In this document: positions 15,881-25,500 of the stretch, one piece after another | Numbering within the stretch: position 1 is the first letter of the stretch | Layout of the letters: the number at the start of each line of letters is the position of its first letter | Assembly: GCA_016715945.1 (NCBI GenBank) | Contig: JADJXJ010000001.1 | Location: 434,001 to 498,000, forward strand | Length of the DNA stretch: 64,000 bases | From: Bacteroidota bacterium | Lineage (GTDB): Bacteria; Bacteroidota; Bacteroidia; Bacteroidales; F082 | Reading direction: 5' to 3' | The notes under the pieces: generated by a model | Databases searched by the model: none | What the model saw: only the letters and a program-made list of their open reading frames with translations | What the model was told of the DNA's origin: nothing | Program-made: the position numbers and the translations under genes

Positions 15881-18730
15881 ATGCCAATGAAAACGATTTT
15901 GAAAATTGCCGGTGTGACCCTGGCGGCATTGCTTTTGCTGGCCGTTTTGCTGCCTTATATTTTTCGGGATCGGATCGGACAGCTGGTGAAAGACGAAATA
16001 AACAAAAGCGTGAACGCACGCGTAGATTACGGCAGGGTAAGTGCGAGCTTTTTCAGGCACTTTCCGGCTTTTACGCTTACAATCAATGATCTGGATATCA
16101 GTGGACTAGGCGAATTCGACAGCATTCCGTTGTTCAATGCGTCAAAACTGTCGGTTACCATCAATCTTCGGTCGTTGATTGCGGGCAGTCCATACAAAGT
16201 TGAGCGCATCAGCCTTGACCGGGCCGGTATTCACCTGCTTGTTAATGCCGAGGGCAAGGCCAACTGGGATATTGCCCTGCCCGATACGACAGAGCAGACC
16301 GTTGAGCTTGCGGATGAAGGAGAATCTATTAGCCTGAAGCTTAAAAAGATAACTGTGAATCGCTCGGAGCTCAGCTATGTTGACCATGAACTCAGTTTCT
16401 CGACCAGGCTCACCGGACTGAAAGGAAACCTGAGCGGCGATATGAGTCTCGACCGTACGCTCCTTAATCTGGATCTGAGCTCGGACAACCTGGTGATGAG
16501 CTATGAAGGTATGACGCTGCTGGACAAAGTGACGGCAGTTTTTACGGGTAAAATTGATGCAGAGCTTGCACGCGATATGTACACCATCCGATCCGAGGTG
16601 CTGAAGCTCAACGAAATGAACCTCGACTTTGCGGGCAGTTTCGACCTGAGCGGCGAAAACATCGGGATGGATTTCGTGGCTGAAGCCAGGGATGCCGATT
16701 TCAGGCAGCTGCTCAGCATTGTGCCGGCCATCTACACCAACGAATTTAAAGATTTGAAAGCCAGCGGGCGTTTCAGTTTAAAAGCCGGGATGAAAGGGGA
16801 ATATGGTGAAAAGGTATTCCCGGCTTATTTTGCTCATCTTGAGGTCGAAAATGGCGGATTTGCCTATCCTTCTCTGCCTTCCTCGCTCGAGCGCTTTTTC
16901 CTGCAGCTCAGGGTGGATAACCCGGATGGGGTGGATGACCACCTCGCGTTGGATATCGACCGTTTTTCCGCAACCATCAATGGCCAGTCGGTGGAGGGAC
17001 GATTGTCGCTCCGCCAGCCATTCACTGATCCGCTTTTTAAAGCTTCGCTCGATGGTGTGGTTGATTTTGAGACAATTACAGGTTTATTGCCAGCCGGCAC
17101 CCTTCCAGAAGCCAAAGGTCGGCTCAATGCTGCTTTCAGCGCGGCCGCAAAAATGTCGGACATCACCGCCAGGCGCTATGCCCAGGTGGAAGCCTCGGGA
17201 CAACTCAGCCTGAAGGACTTTTCGCTGAAAGAGGCTCAGCCTGGCATGGATCTCACCCTTGCCTCGGCCACTGCCACCCTCAGACCTGAGGCTTCACGAA
17301 TCGAAATTAAGGGGTTGCAGCTCGGAAAGAGCGATTTCGAACTCACAGGGGAAGCGTCCGACTACCTGCCATACCTGCTTGCGGATGGTGTTTTGAACGG
17401 AAACTTGTCGATCCGCTCTAAACTGCTCGATGCCAACGAGCTGATGCAGGCGTTTATGAAAGCCGATACAATCGCTCAGGCCGGCGATACCACAGCGATG
17501 AAACTCGAATTGCCCGAAAGGCTGAATCTGGGCTTCGATGCCCGGATCGGCCAGCTCTTGTACGAAAATTTTGAGCTATCGGAGGTCAATGCCGGGCTGC
17601 GTTACGTAAACAAGACGCTGACCTTTAGTCCGCTCAATGCCAGGATGCTGGGTGGAACCATTCAAATGCAGGGGAGCTTCGACGGTAAAATACCTGACCA
17701 ACCCATGGTTGATTTTAGTTTCGCTTTAAATGATTTTGATATTCCATCTGCATATCAGACACTTGGCTTATTCAGCAGGGCTGCACCCATTGCAGAACGT
17801 ACCAAAGGCCGGTTTTCGACCAGCTTCCGGATGAAAGGAATGCTCGACCAAAATCTGCAACCCGTTTTCAGTACATTACAAGGTGGGGGCGGACTGCAAT
17901 CGAGCCGCATCACCATCGAATCGGTCAACCTGCTCAACATGCTTGCCGACCGGCTTGGCAATGAAGAGCTGCGGCGGATTGTGAGCGATGGTGTCAACCT
18001 TAGTTTTGAGTTTATCAATGGGAGGGTATTTCAGAAACCGTTCACTTTCAGGTATACGGATATGGAGGCTACACTGGCTGGTTCCATTGGTTTTGACCAG
18101 ACCCTGGACTACGATCTCGCCCTGAGTGTGCCATTTGAGAAGCTGGGTGCCGAGGTCAACAGGCAGCTGCAACAATTGAGCGCCCAGGCTGCCGGACGGG
18201 GGATTAATTTGTCGGCAGGAAATAGAATCAATGTCAGGGCGAAAATTGGCGGAACAGCCACAGCCCCCACCCTGAGTCTGGATTACCGTGATTACGCCTC
18301 TAACCTACGCAACGAGCTGATGCAGGCGGCCTCGGCCGAACTGGAGAAACAGAAAGAGCAGCTGCGGATGCAGGCCAGGGAAGAAGCCGACAAAATCATC
18401 GAGCAGGCCAGGCGACAGGCTGAGGAAATCATGCAGCAGGCCGAAGCTGCGGCAAGCCGCATCCGCACTGAGGCTGCCGAAGCTGCTGCGCGCGTGCGCC
18501 GCGAAGCGGATTCCCAGGCTGAAAAGCTCATCAACGAAGCCAAAGGCAAAGGCATGCTCGCCGAAAGGGCTGCTCAGGAAGCGGCTCGCAAACTGCGACA
18601 GCAGGCAGCAAGCTCTGCACAACGCATCGAACAGGAAGCCGACAGGCAGGCCGGAAATGTGGTTCAGGAAGCCAGGCGCCAGTCGGACAAGCTCCTCGAC
18701 GATGCGCGGGCACGTGCAGCGCAACTTTAG
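15881..18730 (+). CDS. AsmA-like envelope protein with a C-terminal coiled coil
   Basis: A 949-residue protein with one N-terminal membrane segment (about residues 8-27, ILKIAGVTLAALLLLAVLLPYIF) and a long periplasmic beta-rich body typical of the AsmA/TamB group. The DGLDISGL-like repeat units (TINDLDISGLGEF, VERISLDRAGIHLLVN) and the late LNMLADRLGNEELRR...FRYTDMEATLAGSIGFDQTLDYDLAL region resemble the AsmA C-terminal domain. AsmA-like proteins are thought to help move or sort lipids between membranes. The last 145 residues or so are almost pure Ala/Glu/Gln/Arg heptads, a long coiled coil. The start at 15881 (or the ATG at 15887) avoids a run through aroC. Confidence 0.88.
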   Translation: MPMKTILKIAGVTLAALLLLAVLLPYIFRDRIGQLVKDEINKSVNARVDYGRVSASFFRHFPAFTLTINDLDISGLGEFDSIPLFNASKLSVTINLRSLIAGSPYKVERISLDRAGIHLLVNAEGKANWDIALPDTTEQTVELADEGESISLKLKKITVNRSELSYVDHELSFSTRLTGLKGNLSGDMSLDRTLLNLDLSSDNLVMSYEGMTLLDKVTAVFTGKIDAELARDMYTIRSEVLKLNEMNLDFAGSFDLSGENIGMDFVAEARDADFRQLLSIVPAIYTNEFKDLKASGRFSLKAGMKGEYGEKVFPAYFAHLEVENGGFAYPSLPSSLERFFLQLRVDNPDGVDDHLALDIDRFSATINGQSVEGRLSLRQPFTDPLFKASLDGVVDFETITGLLPAGTLPEAKGRLNAAFSAAAKMSDITARRYAQVEASGQLSLKDFSLKEAQPGMDLTLASATATLRPEASRIEIKGLQLGKSDFELTGEASDYLPYLLADGVLNGNLSIRSKLLDANELMQAFMKADTIAQAGDTTAMKLELPERLNLGFDARIGQLLYENFELSEVNAGLRYVNKTLTFSPLNARMLGGTIQMQGSFDGKIPDQPMVDFSFALNDFDIPSAYQTLGLFSRAAPIAERTKGRFSTSFRMKGMLDQNLQPVFSTLQGGGGLQSSRITIESVNLLNMLADRLGNEELRRIVSDGVNLSFEFINGRVFQKPFTFRYTDMEATLAGSIGFDQTLDYDLALSVPFEKLGAEVNRQLQQLSAQAAGRGINLSAGNRINVRAKIGGTATAPTLSLDYRDYASNLRNELMQAASAELEKQKEQLRMQAREEADKIIEQARRQAEEIMQQAEAAASRIRTEAAEAAARVRREADSQAEKLINEAKGKGMLAERAAQEAARKLRQQAASSAQRIEQEADRQAGNVVQEARRQSDKLLDDARARAAQL

Positions 18731-18764
18731 CTGGCAGACGTGAAACCAAAAAAAGCATTCGCGT

Positions 18765-19241
18765 ATGGAAAACAAAAGACCCGTTATCGAAGCTCAAACC
18801 CTCCGTCGCGTCGTGTTTATGTTCTGGTTCATGTTTTCAGCTACCAGCATTTTACTTGCTACGGCTGTCGCCCTGGCTTCCTCCGAAAGCATCCACTGGC
18901 TCCCTGATTTCCTGGGTTTTATCCTGCTGGTTGTGGCAGTTGTTTTCGCAATAGGTGGTTTTGCAGGCACCAGGCTGATTGCCGGACATATCTTTTCGCG
19001 TCCGGAGGTGTTTCGCAACGCCGCAAAGCTGAACGAGTCGTTTGTGTCGTGGGTGATGATCCGCCTTGCACTCACAACCATGGCCTGTCTTTTTTCCTCT
19101 GTGGGTTATATGCTCACATCCAACTTGTTTCTGCTGATTGTGGCCTTGCTCATGCTTGGTCTGATGGCACATAACAGGCCAACAAGGCAGCAGGCCGATC
19201 AACTTTTGGGTAAGGCAGGAAAGTCCTCGCCGGTGAAGTAA
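18765..19241 (+). CDS. Small four-helix membrane protein, unknown function
   Basis: A 158-residue protein with about four hydrophobic segments (roughly residues 14-37, 45-70, 92-112 and 117-134) and a basic tail. No family is recognised. It follows the AsmA-like gene by 34 bases and may be in its operon. Its last 43 bases overlap the end of the convergent lysA gene. Codon use looks like the neighbours. It is likely a real inner-membrane protein, but nothing in the sequence indicates its role. Confidence 0.75.
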   Translation: MENKRPVIEAQTLRRVVFMFWFMFSATSILLATAVALASSESIHWLPDFLGFILLVVAVVFAIGGFAGTRLIAGHIFSRPEVFRNAAKLNESFVSWVMIRLALTTMACLFSSVGYMLTSNLFLLIVALLMLGLMAHNRPTRQQADQLLGKAGKSSPVK

Positions 19242-20392
19242 TAAGCCGCTGCCTTGCTGCGCAGGTTGTATTGCGACGACATCACCTCGCCATACGCACC
19301 TGTAGTACGGATGGCAATCAGGTGGCCACGCTCAGGCTGTGGAAGCATTACCGCTTTTCCGAAGCAATCCGACGACTCGCAAATCGGACCAACCACATCG
19401 CAGTTCACCGGCAGTCCGGAGGGATTGCTGATGTTTTCAATTTTGTGATAGGCCTGATAAAGTGCCGGACGGATCAGCTCGGTCATGCCTGCATCGAGAA
19501 TCACAAACCGGGTGTTGATGCCGGGTTTCACATACAATACCTTGGAAATGAGCGTTCCACACTGTGCCACCAATGCCCTTCCAAGCTCAAAATGTACTTT
19601 TTGTCCGGGCAAGAGTTCGAGCACATCGGCAAAAAGCCTGAAAAAGCGACGGAAATCAGGTATAGCCTCTTCGTCGGGCCGGTGATAATTCACCCCCAGA
19701 CCTCCGCCAAGGTTGATATGACGGAGGTAGATGCCTTTTTTGCGGAACAGATCGTTAAACTCATTGGCACGCAACGCCAGCGAGCGGAAAGGTTCAAAGC
19801 TGGTGATCTGCGATCCGATATGAAAATGGATGCCTGTGAGCTCGATGTGTTTCATTTCTTTTAGTCTTGCGAGCACAGGTTCGATTTCCCAGGGATTGAT
19901 GCCAAACTTGTTTTCCTCCAGTCCGGTGGTGATGTAGTGGTGGGTATGGGCATTCACTCCGGGATTGAGCCTCAGGGCCACAGGCGCTCTTTTGCCAAGC
20001 CTGCCGGCCCTTTGGTCAATGACTTCCAGCTCCTGCAACGATTCTACATTGAGGCTGAAGATGTCATATGTGAGTGCAAAGTCAATCTCCTGATCTGTTT
20101 TCCCCACCCCGGCAAATGCAATTTTTTCCGGGGCAAACCCGTGTTGCAGGGCAGCGGCCACCTCGTTGCCGCTTACGCAGTCGGCACCAAACGACAGCCG
20201 GCTGATGGCGCGGAGGATTTCGGGATTGCTGTTGGCTTTGAGCGCATAATGCACCTCGAAGCCGTGAGGCATGGCGGCATTTTTTGCAGCCTCAAGGGTA
20301 GCCTGCAGCAGATTGAGGTCGTAAAAGTAAAACGGAGTAGCAGCAGCTGAGGCGGCAGTCTCTGATATTTTAGCTATTGGAAGGGTGTACAT
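19199..20392 (-). CDS. lysA: Diaminopimelate decarboxylase
   Basis: A 397-residue PLP enzyme that decarboxylates meso-diaminopimelate to L-lysine, the last step of lysine synthesis. The PLP lysine is Lys52 in HYALKANSN, and the fold-III decarboxylase signatures include HIGSQI, NLGGGLGV, FELGRALVAQCG and the C-terminal GAYGEVMSSQYN. Length is normal for the short bacterial form. It begins 2 bases after the lysC stop, so lysC-lysA is an operon in which the first committed and the last step of the pathway are made together. Its 3' end overlaps the convergent membrane-protein gene by 43 bases. Confidence 0.96.
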   Translation of the reverse strand: MYTLPIAKISETAASAAATPFYFYDLNLLQATLEAAKNAAMPHGFEVHYALKANSNPEILRAISRLSFGADCVSGNEVAAALQHGFAPEKIAFAGVGKTDQEIDFALTYDIFSLNVESLQELEVIDQRAGRLGKRAPVALRLNPGVNAHTHHYITTGLEENKFGINPWEIEPVLARLKEMKHIELTGIHFHIGSQITSFEPFRSLALRANEFNDLFRKKGIYLRHINLGGGLGVNYHRPDEEAIPDFRRFFRLFADVLELLPGQKVHFELGRALVAQCGTLISKVLYVKPGINTRFVILDAGMTELIRPALYQAYHKIENISNPSGLPVNCDVVGPICESSDCFGKAVMLPQPERGHLIAIRTTGAYGEVMSSQYNLRSKAAAYYFTGEDFPALPKS

Positions 20393-20394
20393 GT

Positions 20395-21726
20395 TCAGCG
20401 TCGATGCTTCAGGAAAAGGTGTTCATTGAGCAGTTGGAGGGCTTCCTTTTTGTGTTCGGTCGAAATCAGCACCGACACATTATGGGAGCTTCCTCCGTAG
20501 GATATCATGCGCAGGGGTATGGTGCGCAAGGCTTCGAGGATACGGAAGGCCAGTTGCTGCCGTTGCGGGCCAAAATCGCCAACAACACACACTATGGTTT
20601 GGTTGCGTTCGGCCTCGGTGGTTCCAAACTGCTGCAGATCGGCCAGAATATCGTCGAGGTGGTCGTCTTTATCTATGGTGAGCGATACAGCCACTTCGGA
20701 GGTGGTGATCATATCAATGGGCGTCCGATAACGCTCAAATACCTCAAACACAGCACGCAGAAAACCGTAGGCCAGCAACATGCGGCCCGAGCGGATATTG
20801 ATGGCTGTGATGCCATCTTTGGCAGCAACGGCCGTGAAATCGCGGCCGCTCGAATGCTCCGAAATCAACGTTCCCTGCGCTTCAGGCTTCATGGTGTTGA
20901 GCAACCGGATGGGTACTCCGGCCTTTTGTGCAGGCAGCACACAGGTCGGGTGCAGGATACGCGCCCCGAAATATGCCAGCTCGGCGGCTTCGTCGTACGA
21001 AATACGGGTGATCGGAAAAGTGGGCTGCACCACCCTGGGGTCGTTGTTGTGCATGCCATCGATATCAGTCCATATCTGAATTTCAGGACTTTGCAAAACG
21101 GCTCCGATGATAGTGGCCGTGAAATCGCTTCCACCCCGCTTAAGATTATCCACTTCGCCAAAGGCATTCCGGCAAATGTAGCCCTGCGTGATAATGAGCT
21201 CTTTGTTGGGCTGTTTTCGGACGCATTCTTTAATTTTTCCTGAGATGAAATCATAATCCGGCTCTTCGTCCGGGGTAAGGCGCATGAAATCGAGGGCAGG
21301 CATAAGTGAGCAGGCAATGCCTTGTTCTTCAAGGTAATAGTAAAGCAACGCTGTCGAAATGAGCTCGCCCTGCGCCAGAATGGCCTTTTCTTCGTGCACG
21401 GTAAACATGTCGAGGGTAAATGCCCTCAGGTAGCTGAAATGATTCTGCAGCATCTGATGTGCTTTCTCAAGCCCGGCGGGGCTTTCATAAAGCTCAGCAA
21501 CAACAGCCGAATATTGTTGTTCAAGTTGATCAATCCTTTTCCCGGCCTCTTCCTGCTTTCCCTCATAAAGCGCTTGAGCAATGGCTACAAGGGCATTGGT
21601 GGTGCCTGCCATGGCCGACAATACCACAATCTTTTGCGGATGGCCCGAGATGAGCGGCACCAGCGCCTTGAAACGCGCGGCTGAACCCACCGAAGTGCCT
21701 CCGAATTTGTACACATAATATTCCAT
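20395..21726 (-). CDS. lysC: Aspartate kinase
   Basis: A 443-residue monofunctional aspartokinase that phosphorylates L-aspartate at the head of the lysine/threonine/methionine pathway. The N-terminal KFGGTSVG (residues 6-13), the RGGSDFTAT segment and the WTDIDGM region are kinase signatures. The C-terminal third carries two ACT domains (VFERYRTPIDMITTSEVAVSLTI and IPLRMISYGGSSHNVSVLI), implying amino-acid feedback. The ATG at 21726 is chosen because the upstream frame to 21804 adds 26 non-conserved residues, and a -7 box (TAGTTTTG, minus strand) lies at 21747-21754. It is followed directly by lysA, which fits a lysine-branch enzyme. Confidence 0.95.
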   Translation of the reverse strand: MEYYVYKFGGTSVGSAARFKALVPLISGHPQKIVVLSAMAGTTNALVAIAQALYEGKQEEAGKRIDQLEQQYSAVVAELYESPAGLEKAHQMLQNHFSYLRAFTLDMFTVHEEKAILAQGELISTALLYYYLEEQGIACSLMPALDFMRLTPDEEPDYDFISGKIKECVRKQPNKELIITQGYICRNAFGEVDNLKRGGSDFTATIIGAVLQSPEIQIWTDIDGMHNNDPRVVQPTFPITRISYDEAAELAYFGARILHPTCVLPAQKAGVPIRLLNTMKPEAQGTLISEHSSGRDFTAVAAKDGITAINIRSGRMLLAYGFLRAVFEVFERYRTPIDMITTSEVAVSLTIDKDDHLDDILADLQQFGTTEAERNQTIVCVVGDFGPQRQQLAFRILEALRTIPLRMISYGGSSHNVSVLISTEHKKEALQLLNEHLFLKHRR

Positions 21727-21746
21727 CCTGTCCCAAATTAAGCGTG

Positions 21747-21754
21747 CAAAACTA
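21747..21754 (-). promoter_or_regulatory. Candidate -7 box for lysC-lysA
   Basis: TAGTTTTG on the minus strand fits TAnnTTTG and predicts a start of transcription near 21740, 14 bases before the lysC ATG. A matching -33 TTG is not evident. Confidence 0.4.
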
Positions 21755-21811
21755 TACATTTCTGTACATCCGAAAACTATCTGATAATCTTCTGATATTC
21801 CCACATTTATA

Positions 21812-21842
21812 TTGACCCCCGATAATTTATTTTATACCTTTG
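21812..21842 (+). promoter_or_regulatory. Bacteroidota-type promoter for the membrane hybrid kinase
   Basis: TTG at 21812-21814, a 20-base spacer and TACCTTTG at 21835-21842 match both elements of the consensus. Transcription would begin near 21849, leaving a leader of about 46 bases. Confidence 0.65.
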
Positions 21843-21894
21843 GTTTCGGGACTTTCTATCTGATGTTCGATTATTTCTATAAATCCAGGCTGAA

Positions 21895-24800
21895 ATGAGA
21901 GCAATAGTTAACTACTACCTGATAATTTCTCTGATAACCACAATAGGAATCGGAGGTCTTTTTTTTCTTAAAAAGTGGACTGATAATTCTTTTCCCGTCC
22001 ATACGGAGGCCAATCTGGATTTTGTCGAGGGAAAAGCGAGGGAAGTAACAAAGATATTAGCCGAATCAGTCATATTTTCGATCTTCGTTGAACAGGGAAC
22101 TTCAGCAAGTTCGGTAGTATCAGCACGGCTTAACAAGTATCTGGATGTGCTTCGGGCCAATTATGGATACCGTGGGTTAGCGCTGATCAGCCTGGAAACC
22201 GATTCGGTGATTGTGCACGCTGCATCAGGTGATGTGACGGAGATTGAATCGCACCGTACTTTTTTCAGCAAAGATCCCGGTCAGAGCAAAATCCGCTTCA
22301 ATCAATACGCAGTATTCGCAAATCTTCCTGTCAGCAAAACGAAAGATGCTGATGGTCAACAGTTTGTTCTTTATTTTGAAATGGAAACAGATTCTGTTCA
22401 GCCAACAGAAGTGAGGGCGAATAAACAGCTCAGTTTCCTGATTGATATCTTATTGGTTTTCATTGTTGTGTCCTCGGCTGCAATTATTATTCTCCGAAGG
22501 AGTAATTACAATAGGCTTAAACTGGTTGAAGCTGCGCTCATTCTCGTGCTTGGTTTTTACACGGGTTGGTGGCTGAAGCTTGTGGTGGAATATCGGTCGC
22601 AGATACAGCGCGAAAAGGTCTTTCAAAGCTTCGCCGATAATAAATTGCACAGCTTACGCGACAATTTGAGAGGTGTTGTCACGAATATGGGGCTCATTCA
22701 ATCTTTTTTTGAAGCCAGCGACGAGGTAACGGGAGCGGAATTTCGTCACTTCGCCTCAGGCATAATGCGTTCGAATAGTTTTTATAATGCGTTTTCAATT
22801 ATTGAAGCATCGGTGGAGCCGGCAACTACAGATGCTGCAATCGTGAGCAAGCTGCAACAAGCTCATTGTGCCTTAAAATCTGAGAATGAATCTGATCTAA
22901 ATGCGACAGCGCCTGAGCAGGATCCTCTGCTTGTCAGTCTGATCGACTCGGCAGCATGCACCGGCCTGGTTTACAGTGCGATTTCTTATGACCTCAAAAG
23001 CTGTGGAGATCGTGGGGCTTCCCTGCTTATTGTTCTACCCATGTTTGTGCCTGGCAAGAGGCTATCTCCCGGTGAGCACAAGTTTATCGCAGCTTTTGTT
23101 GACTTGCAGGAGCTGCTCAATAAAACGATGTCGGATGGTAATGAAGCGAATAAATACCTCCCCCTGGGACTGGCCATTCAGTCGCTGCAAGATCCAGGGA
23201 CACAGGAATGGCTGGCATCATACCCTCCCGAACACCTGGCTTATCATACCACTGAACCGGGAATGGATAATCATGAAAGTTATAGCTTATCCGTTCAGAA
23301 ACCTTTGTTTCTGGGTGGGGTAACATTCTTCATGACCACACATGATTCGCCGGAGTTCAGTGAATTTATTCCCGCAGCAAGCGGAAATTTTATCCTGTTG
23401 ATCATCACCCTGTTATCTTTTGTTCTGGCTGCTTTGGTTTACCGTTTCCGATTGGGCTGGGACAGCCTGGAAGAGGCCGTGGCCCTGCGCACAGCCCAAC
23501 TGAATCTGAGGGTACGCGAGCTGGAACTTTTGCGCGAACTGAGCCATCAGCTCACCCAGAATCAAAATCTGGAAGATGTGCTCAGCTGGCTTTGCAATCA
23601 ATTTAATTCAGATGAAGTACTCAACCGGGAAAAGTTCGCGATGGTCATCAATTTCCGGGGCAATACCTTATGTGGTGCACTGCTGGATAGAAAACCTGAT
23701 GCACGACTAACGAGGAAATTTGACATTAATGAAACCGATGGGGTGGCAGGAACGATTAAACTATTTGTTTTGGATAAACAATTGGAAAAAGATAAGGAAG
23801 AGCTCAACGAATCATTCTTAAACCAGATAGCGTTTGTGCTCAATTCCTGGTTGGCCTACACCCATGCCCAACAAAAGCTCAGTGAGGCCGAAGAACGCTT
23901 CACAAGGCTGGTCGAGACTTCTTTTGACGGGATATATCTTCTTGAAAACGACCGGTTTGTATGGGTTAACCAGGCCTTTGCCGACATGGTTGAATATCCG
24001 CTTGAAACGCTCACCTCTCCGGATTTCGATCCCGACAGGTTGCTCACTGACAAGGCGCACGAAATCTCGCAGGAAAGAAAGGCCATGCGCGAGCGGGGCG
24101 AGCTGCCTCCGGCCCGGTTCGATTTTCAACAACTGACAGCCTCCGGAAAAGTGCTGGATGTGGAGGTGAGCCTTGTAACCGACATTACGCCAGGCAAAAA
24201 GACCGTTTTTGGTATTGTGCGCGACGTGACCGAACAGCGCCGCCTCAACCGTGCATTGCACGAAAGTGAAGAGCGTTTGCAGCAGCAGAACGAGGAGCTG
24301 CAGCTGATGAACGAGGAACTTACCACCAGCAATGCCCAGATGCGCGAGCTCAACCTTGCCCTGAGCGAAGCGTATAAACGTGCCGAGGCCGGTGACAAGC
24401 TAAAGTCGGCATTCCTGAACAATATCTCGCACGAGGTACGCACCCCGCTTAACGGTATTTGTGGTGCAGCCGAAATCCTGTCCGATCCCGAACTCGACCT
24501 CGAAGAAAAGCTCGACATGATTGAGATTCTCAATATGAGCACCAGGCGCCTGTTGCGCACCATCACCCAATACATGGATATCTCGCTGCTCGATTCGGGA
24601 AATATGCCCGTTGTTGCCACAGAATTTAGGTTTCTCGACTTCATGAATCCACTTTTGAATGATTACGAAAACCAATGCAAAACCAAGGGTCTGGCATTTG
24701 AATTTCGTAATCATTTGGGCGACTGCATGCTACATTCCGACAAATCCCTGTACGAAAAAGTGATCGGCCATCTGCTCGACAATGCGGTTAAATTCACCTC

Positions 24801-25500
24801 CGAAGGCAAAGTGGAAGTGATTGCTGCAAGGGATGGCGACTTCATTCATATTCAGATCCACGATACGGGCAAGGGGATGGACAAGAAGTTTCATCCGCGA
24901 ATCTTCGATCTGTTTATGCAGGAGGATATTTCCGACAAACGCAGGTACGACGGCAGTGGTCTCGGGCTCCCGATTGTAAAACGTATCACCGAACTTCTGA
25001 ACGGCAAAATCAGCTTTGAATCCGAGCTAGGGAAAGGCTCCACCTTTGAGGTGCGGTTGCCAGCCCAATTTGTAGAAAGTACAAAACTTGAGCCGGTGTT
25101 CCCCGAGCCGGTCGAGCATCCGCATATTCTCGTGGCCGAAGACGAAGACAGCAACTTCATGGTACTCAAGCTCTTGCTCGAAAGGCGCTATAAAGCAAAG
25201 ATTTCGCGTGCATGGCATGGCGAGCAGGCGGTGAACATTGCTCAGCACGAAAGCGATATCAAATTGGTTCTGATGGATATCAAGATGCCGGTGATGGATG
25301 GTTATGAAGCCACAAAGCTGATTAAGACCCTGCGACCCGACCTTCCGGTGATCGCCATCACTGCCTATGCGCTAAGTGGCGACGACCAGAAAGCTTATGC
25401 AGCTGGTTGCAACGATTACCTCCCCAAACCGATTCAGGCAAACCTGATGTTTGAAAAGGTAAACCGCCTGCTGAACATCCCCGGCGATCAGCCTCTTTGA
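21895..25500 (+). CDS. Membrane hybrid histidine kinase with two outer sensor regions
   Basis: A 1201-residue sensor kinase. A first membrane helix (about 7-25) is followed by an outer region (about 30-175), two helices (about 179-200 and 209-232), a second outer region of CHASE-like size (about 240-490), and a fourth helix (about 497-519). Inside the cell come a GAF-like stretch (about 545-660), a PAS domain (about 662-782), a short coiled coil, HisKA with His846 in NNISHEVRTP, HATPase (DNAVKFT, GKGMDK, GSGLGLPI) and a receiver with phospho-acceptor Asp1128. The promoter is at 21812-21842. The 5' half is visibly more AT-rich than the kinase half. No response regulator or target gene is adjacent, so the signal and output are unknown. 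Confidence 0.92.
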   Translation: MRAIVNYYLIISLITTIGIGGLFFLKKWTDNSFPVHTEANLDFVEGKAREVTKILAESVIFSIFVEQGTSASSVVSARLNKYLDVLRANYGYRGLALISLETDSVIVHAASGDVTEIESHRTFFSKDPGQSKIRFNQYAVFANLPVSKTKDADGQQFVLYFEMETDSVQPTEVRANKQLSFLIDILLVFIVVSSAAIIILRRSNYNRLKLVEAALILVLGFYTGWWLKLVVEYRSQIQREKVFQSFADNKLHSLRDNLRGVVTNMGLIQSFFEASDEVTGAEFRHFASGIMRSNSFYNAFSIIEASVEPATTDAAIVSKLQQAHCALKSENESDLNATAPEQDPLLVSLIDSAACTGLVYSAISYDLKSCGDRGASLLIVLPMFVPGKRLSPGEHKFIAAFVDLQELLNKTMSDGNEANKYLPLGLAIQSLQDPGTQEWLASYPPEHLAYHTTEPGMDNHESYSLSVQKPLFLGGVTFFMTTHDSPEFSEFIPAASGNFILLIITLLSFVLAALVYRFRLGWDSLEEAVALRTAQLNLRVRELELLRELSHQLTQNQNLEDVLSWLCNQFNSDEVLNREKFAMVINFRGNTLCGALLDRKPDARLTRKFDINETDGVAGTIKLFVLDKQLEKDKEELNESFLNQIAFVLNSWLAYTHAQQKLSEAEERFTRLVETSFDGIYLLENDRFVWVNQAFADMVEYPLETLTSPDFDPDRLLTDKAHEISQERKAMRERGELPPARFDFQQLTASGKVLDVEVSLVTDITPGKKTVFGIVRDVTEQRRLNRALHESEERLQQQNEELQLMNEELTTSNAQMRELNLALSEAYKRAEAGDKLKSAFLNNISHEVRTPLNGICGAAEILSDPELDLEEKLDMIEILNMSTRRLLRTITQYMDISLLDSGNMPVVATEFRFLDFMNPLLNDYENQCKTKGLAFEFRNHLGDCMLHSDKSLYEKVIGHLLDNAVKFTSEGKVEVIAARDGDFIHIQIHDTGKGMDKKFHPRIFDLFMQEDISDKRRYDGSGLGLPIVKRITELLNGKISFESELGKGSTFEVRLPAQFVESTKLEPVFPEPVEHPHILVAEDEDSNFMVLKLLLERRYKAKISRAWHGEQAVNIAQHESDIKLVLMDIKMPVMDGYEATKLIKTLRPDLPVIAITAYALSGDDQKAYAAGCNDYLPKPIQANLMFEKVNRLLNIPGDQPL

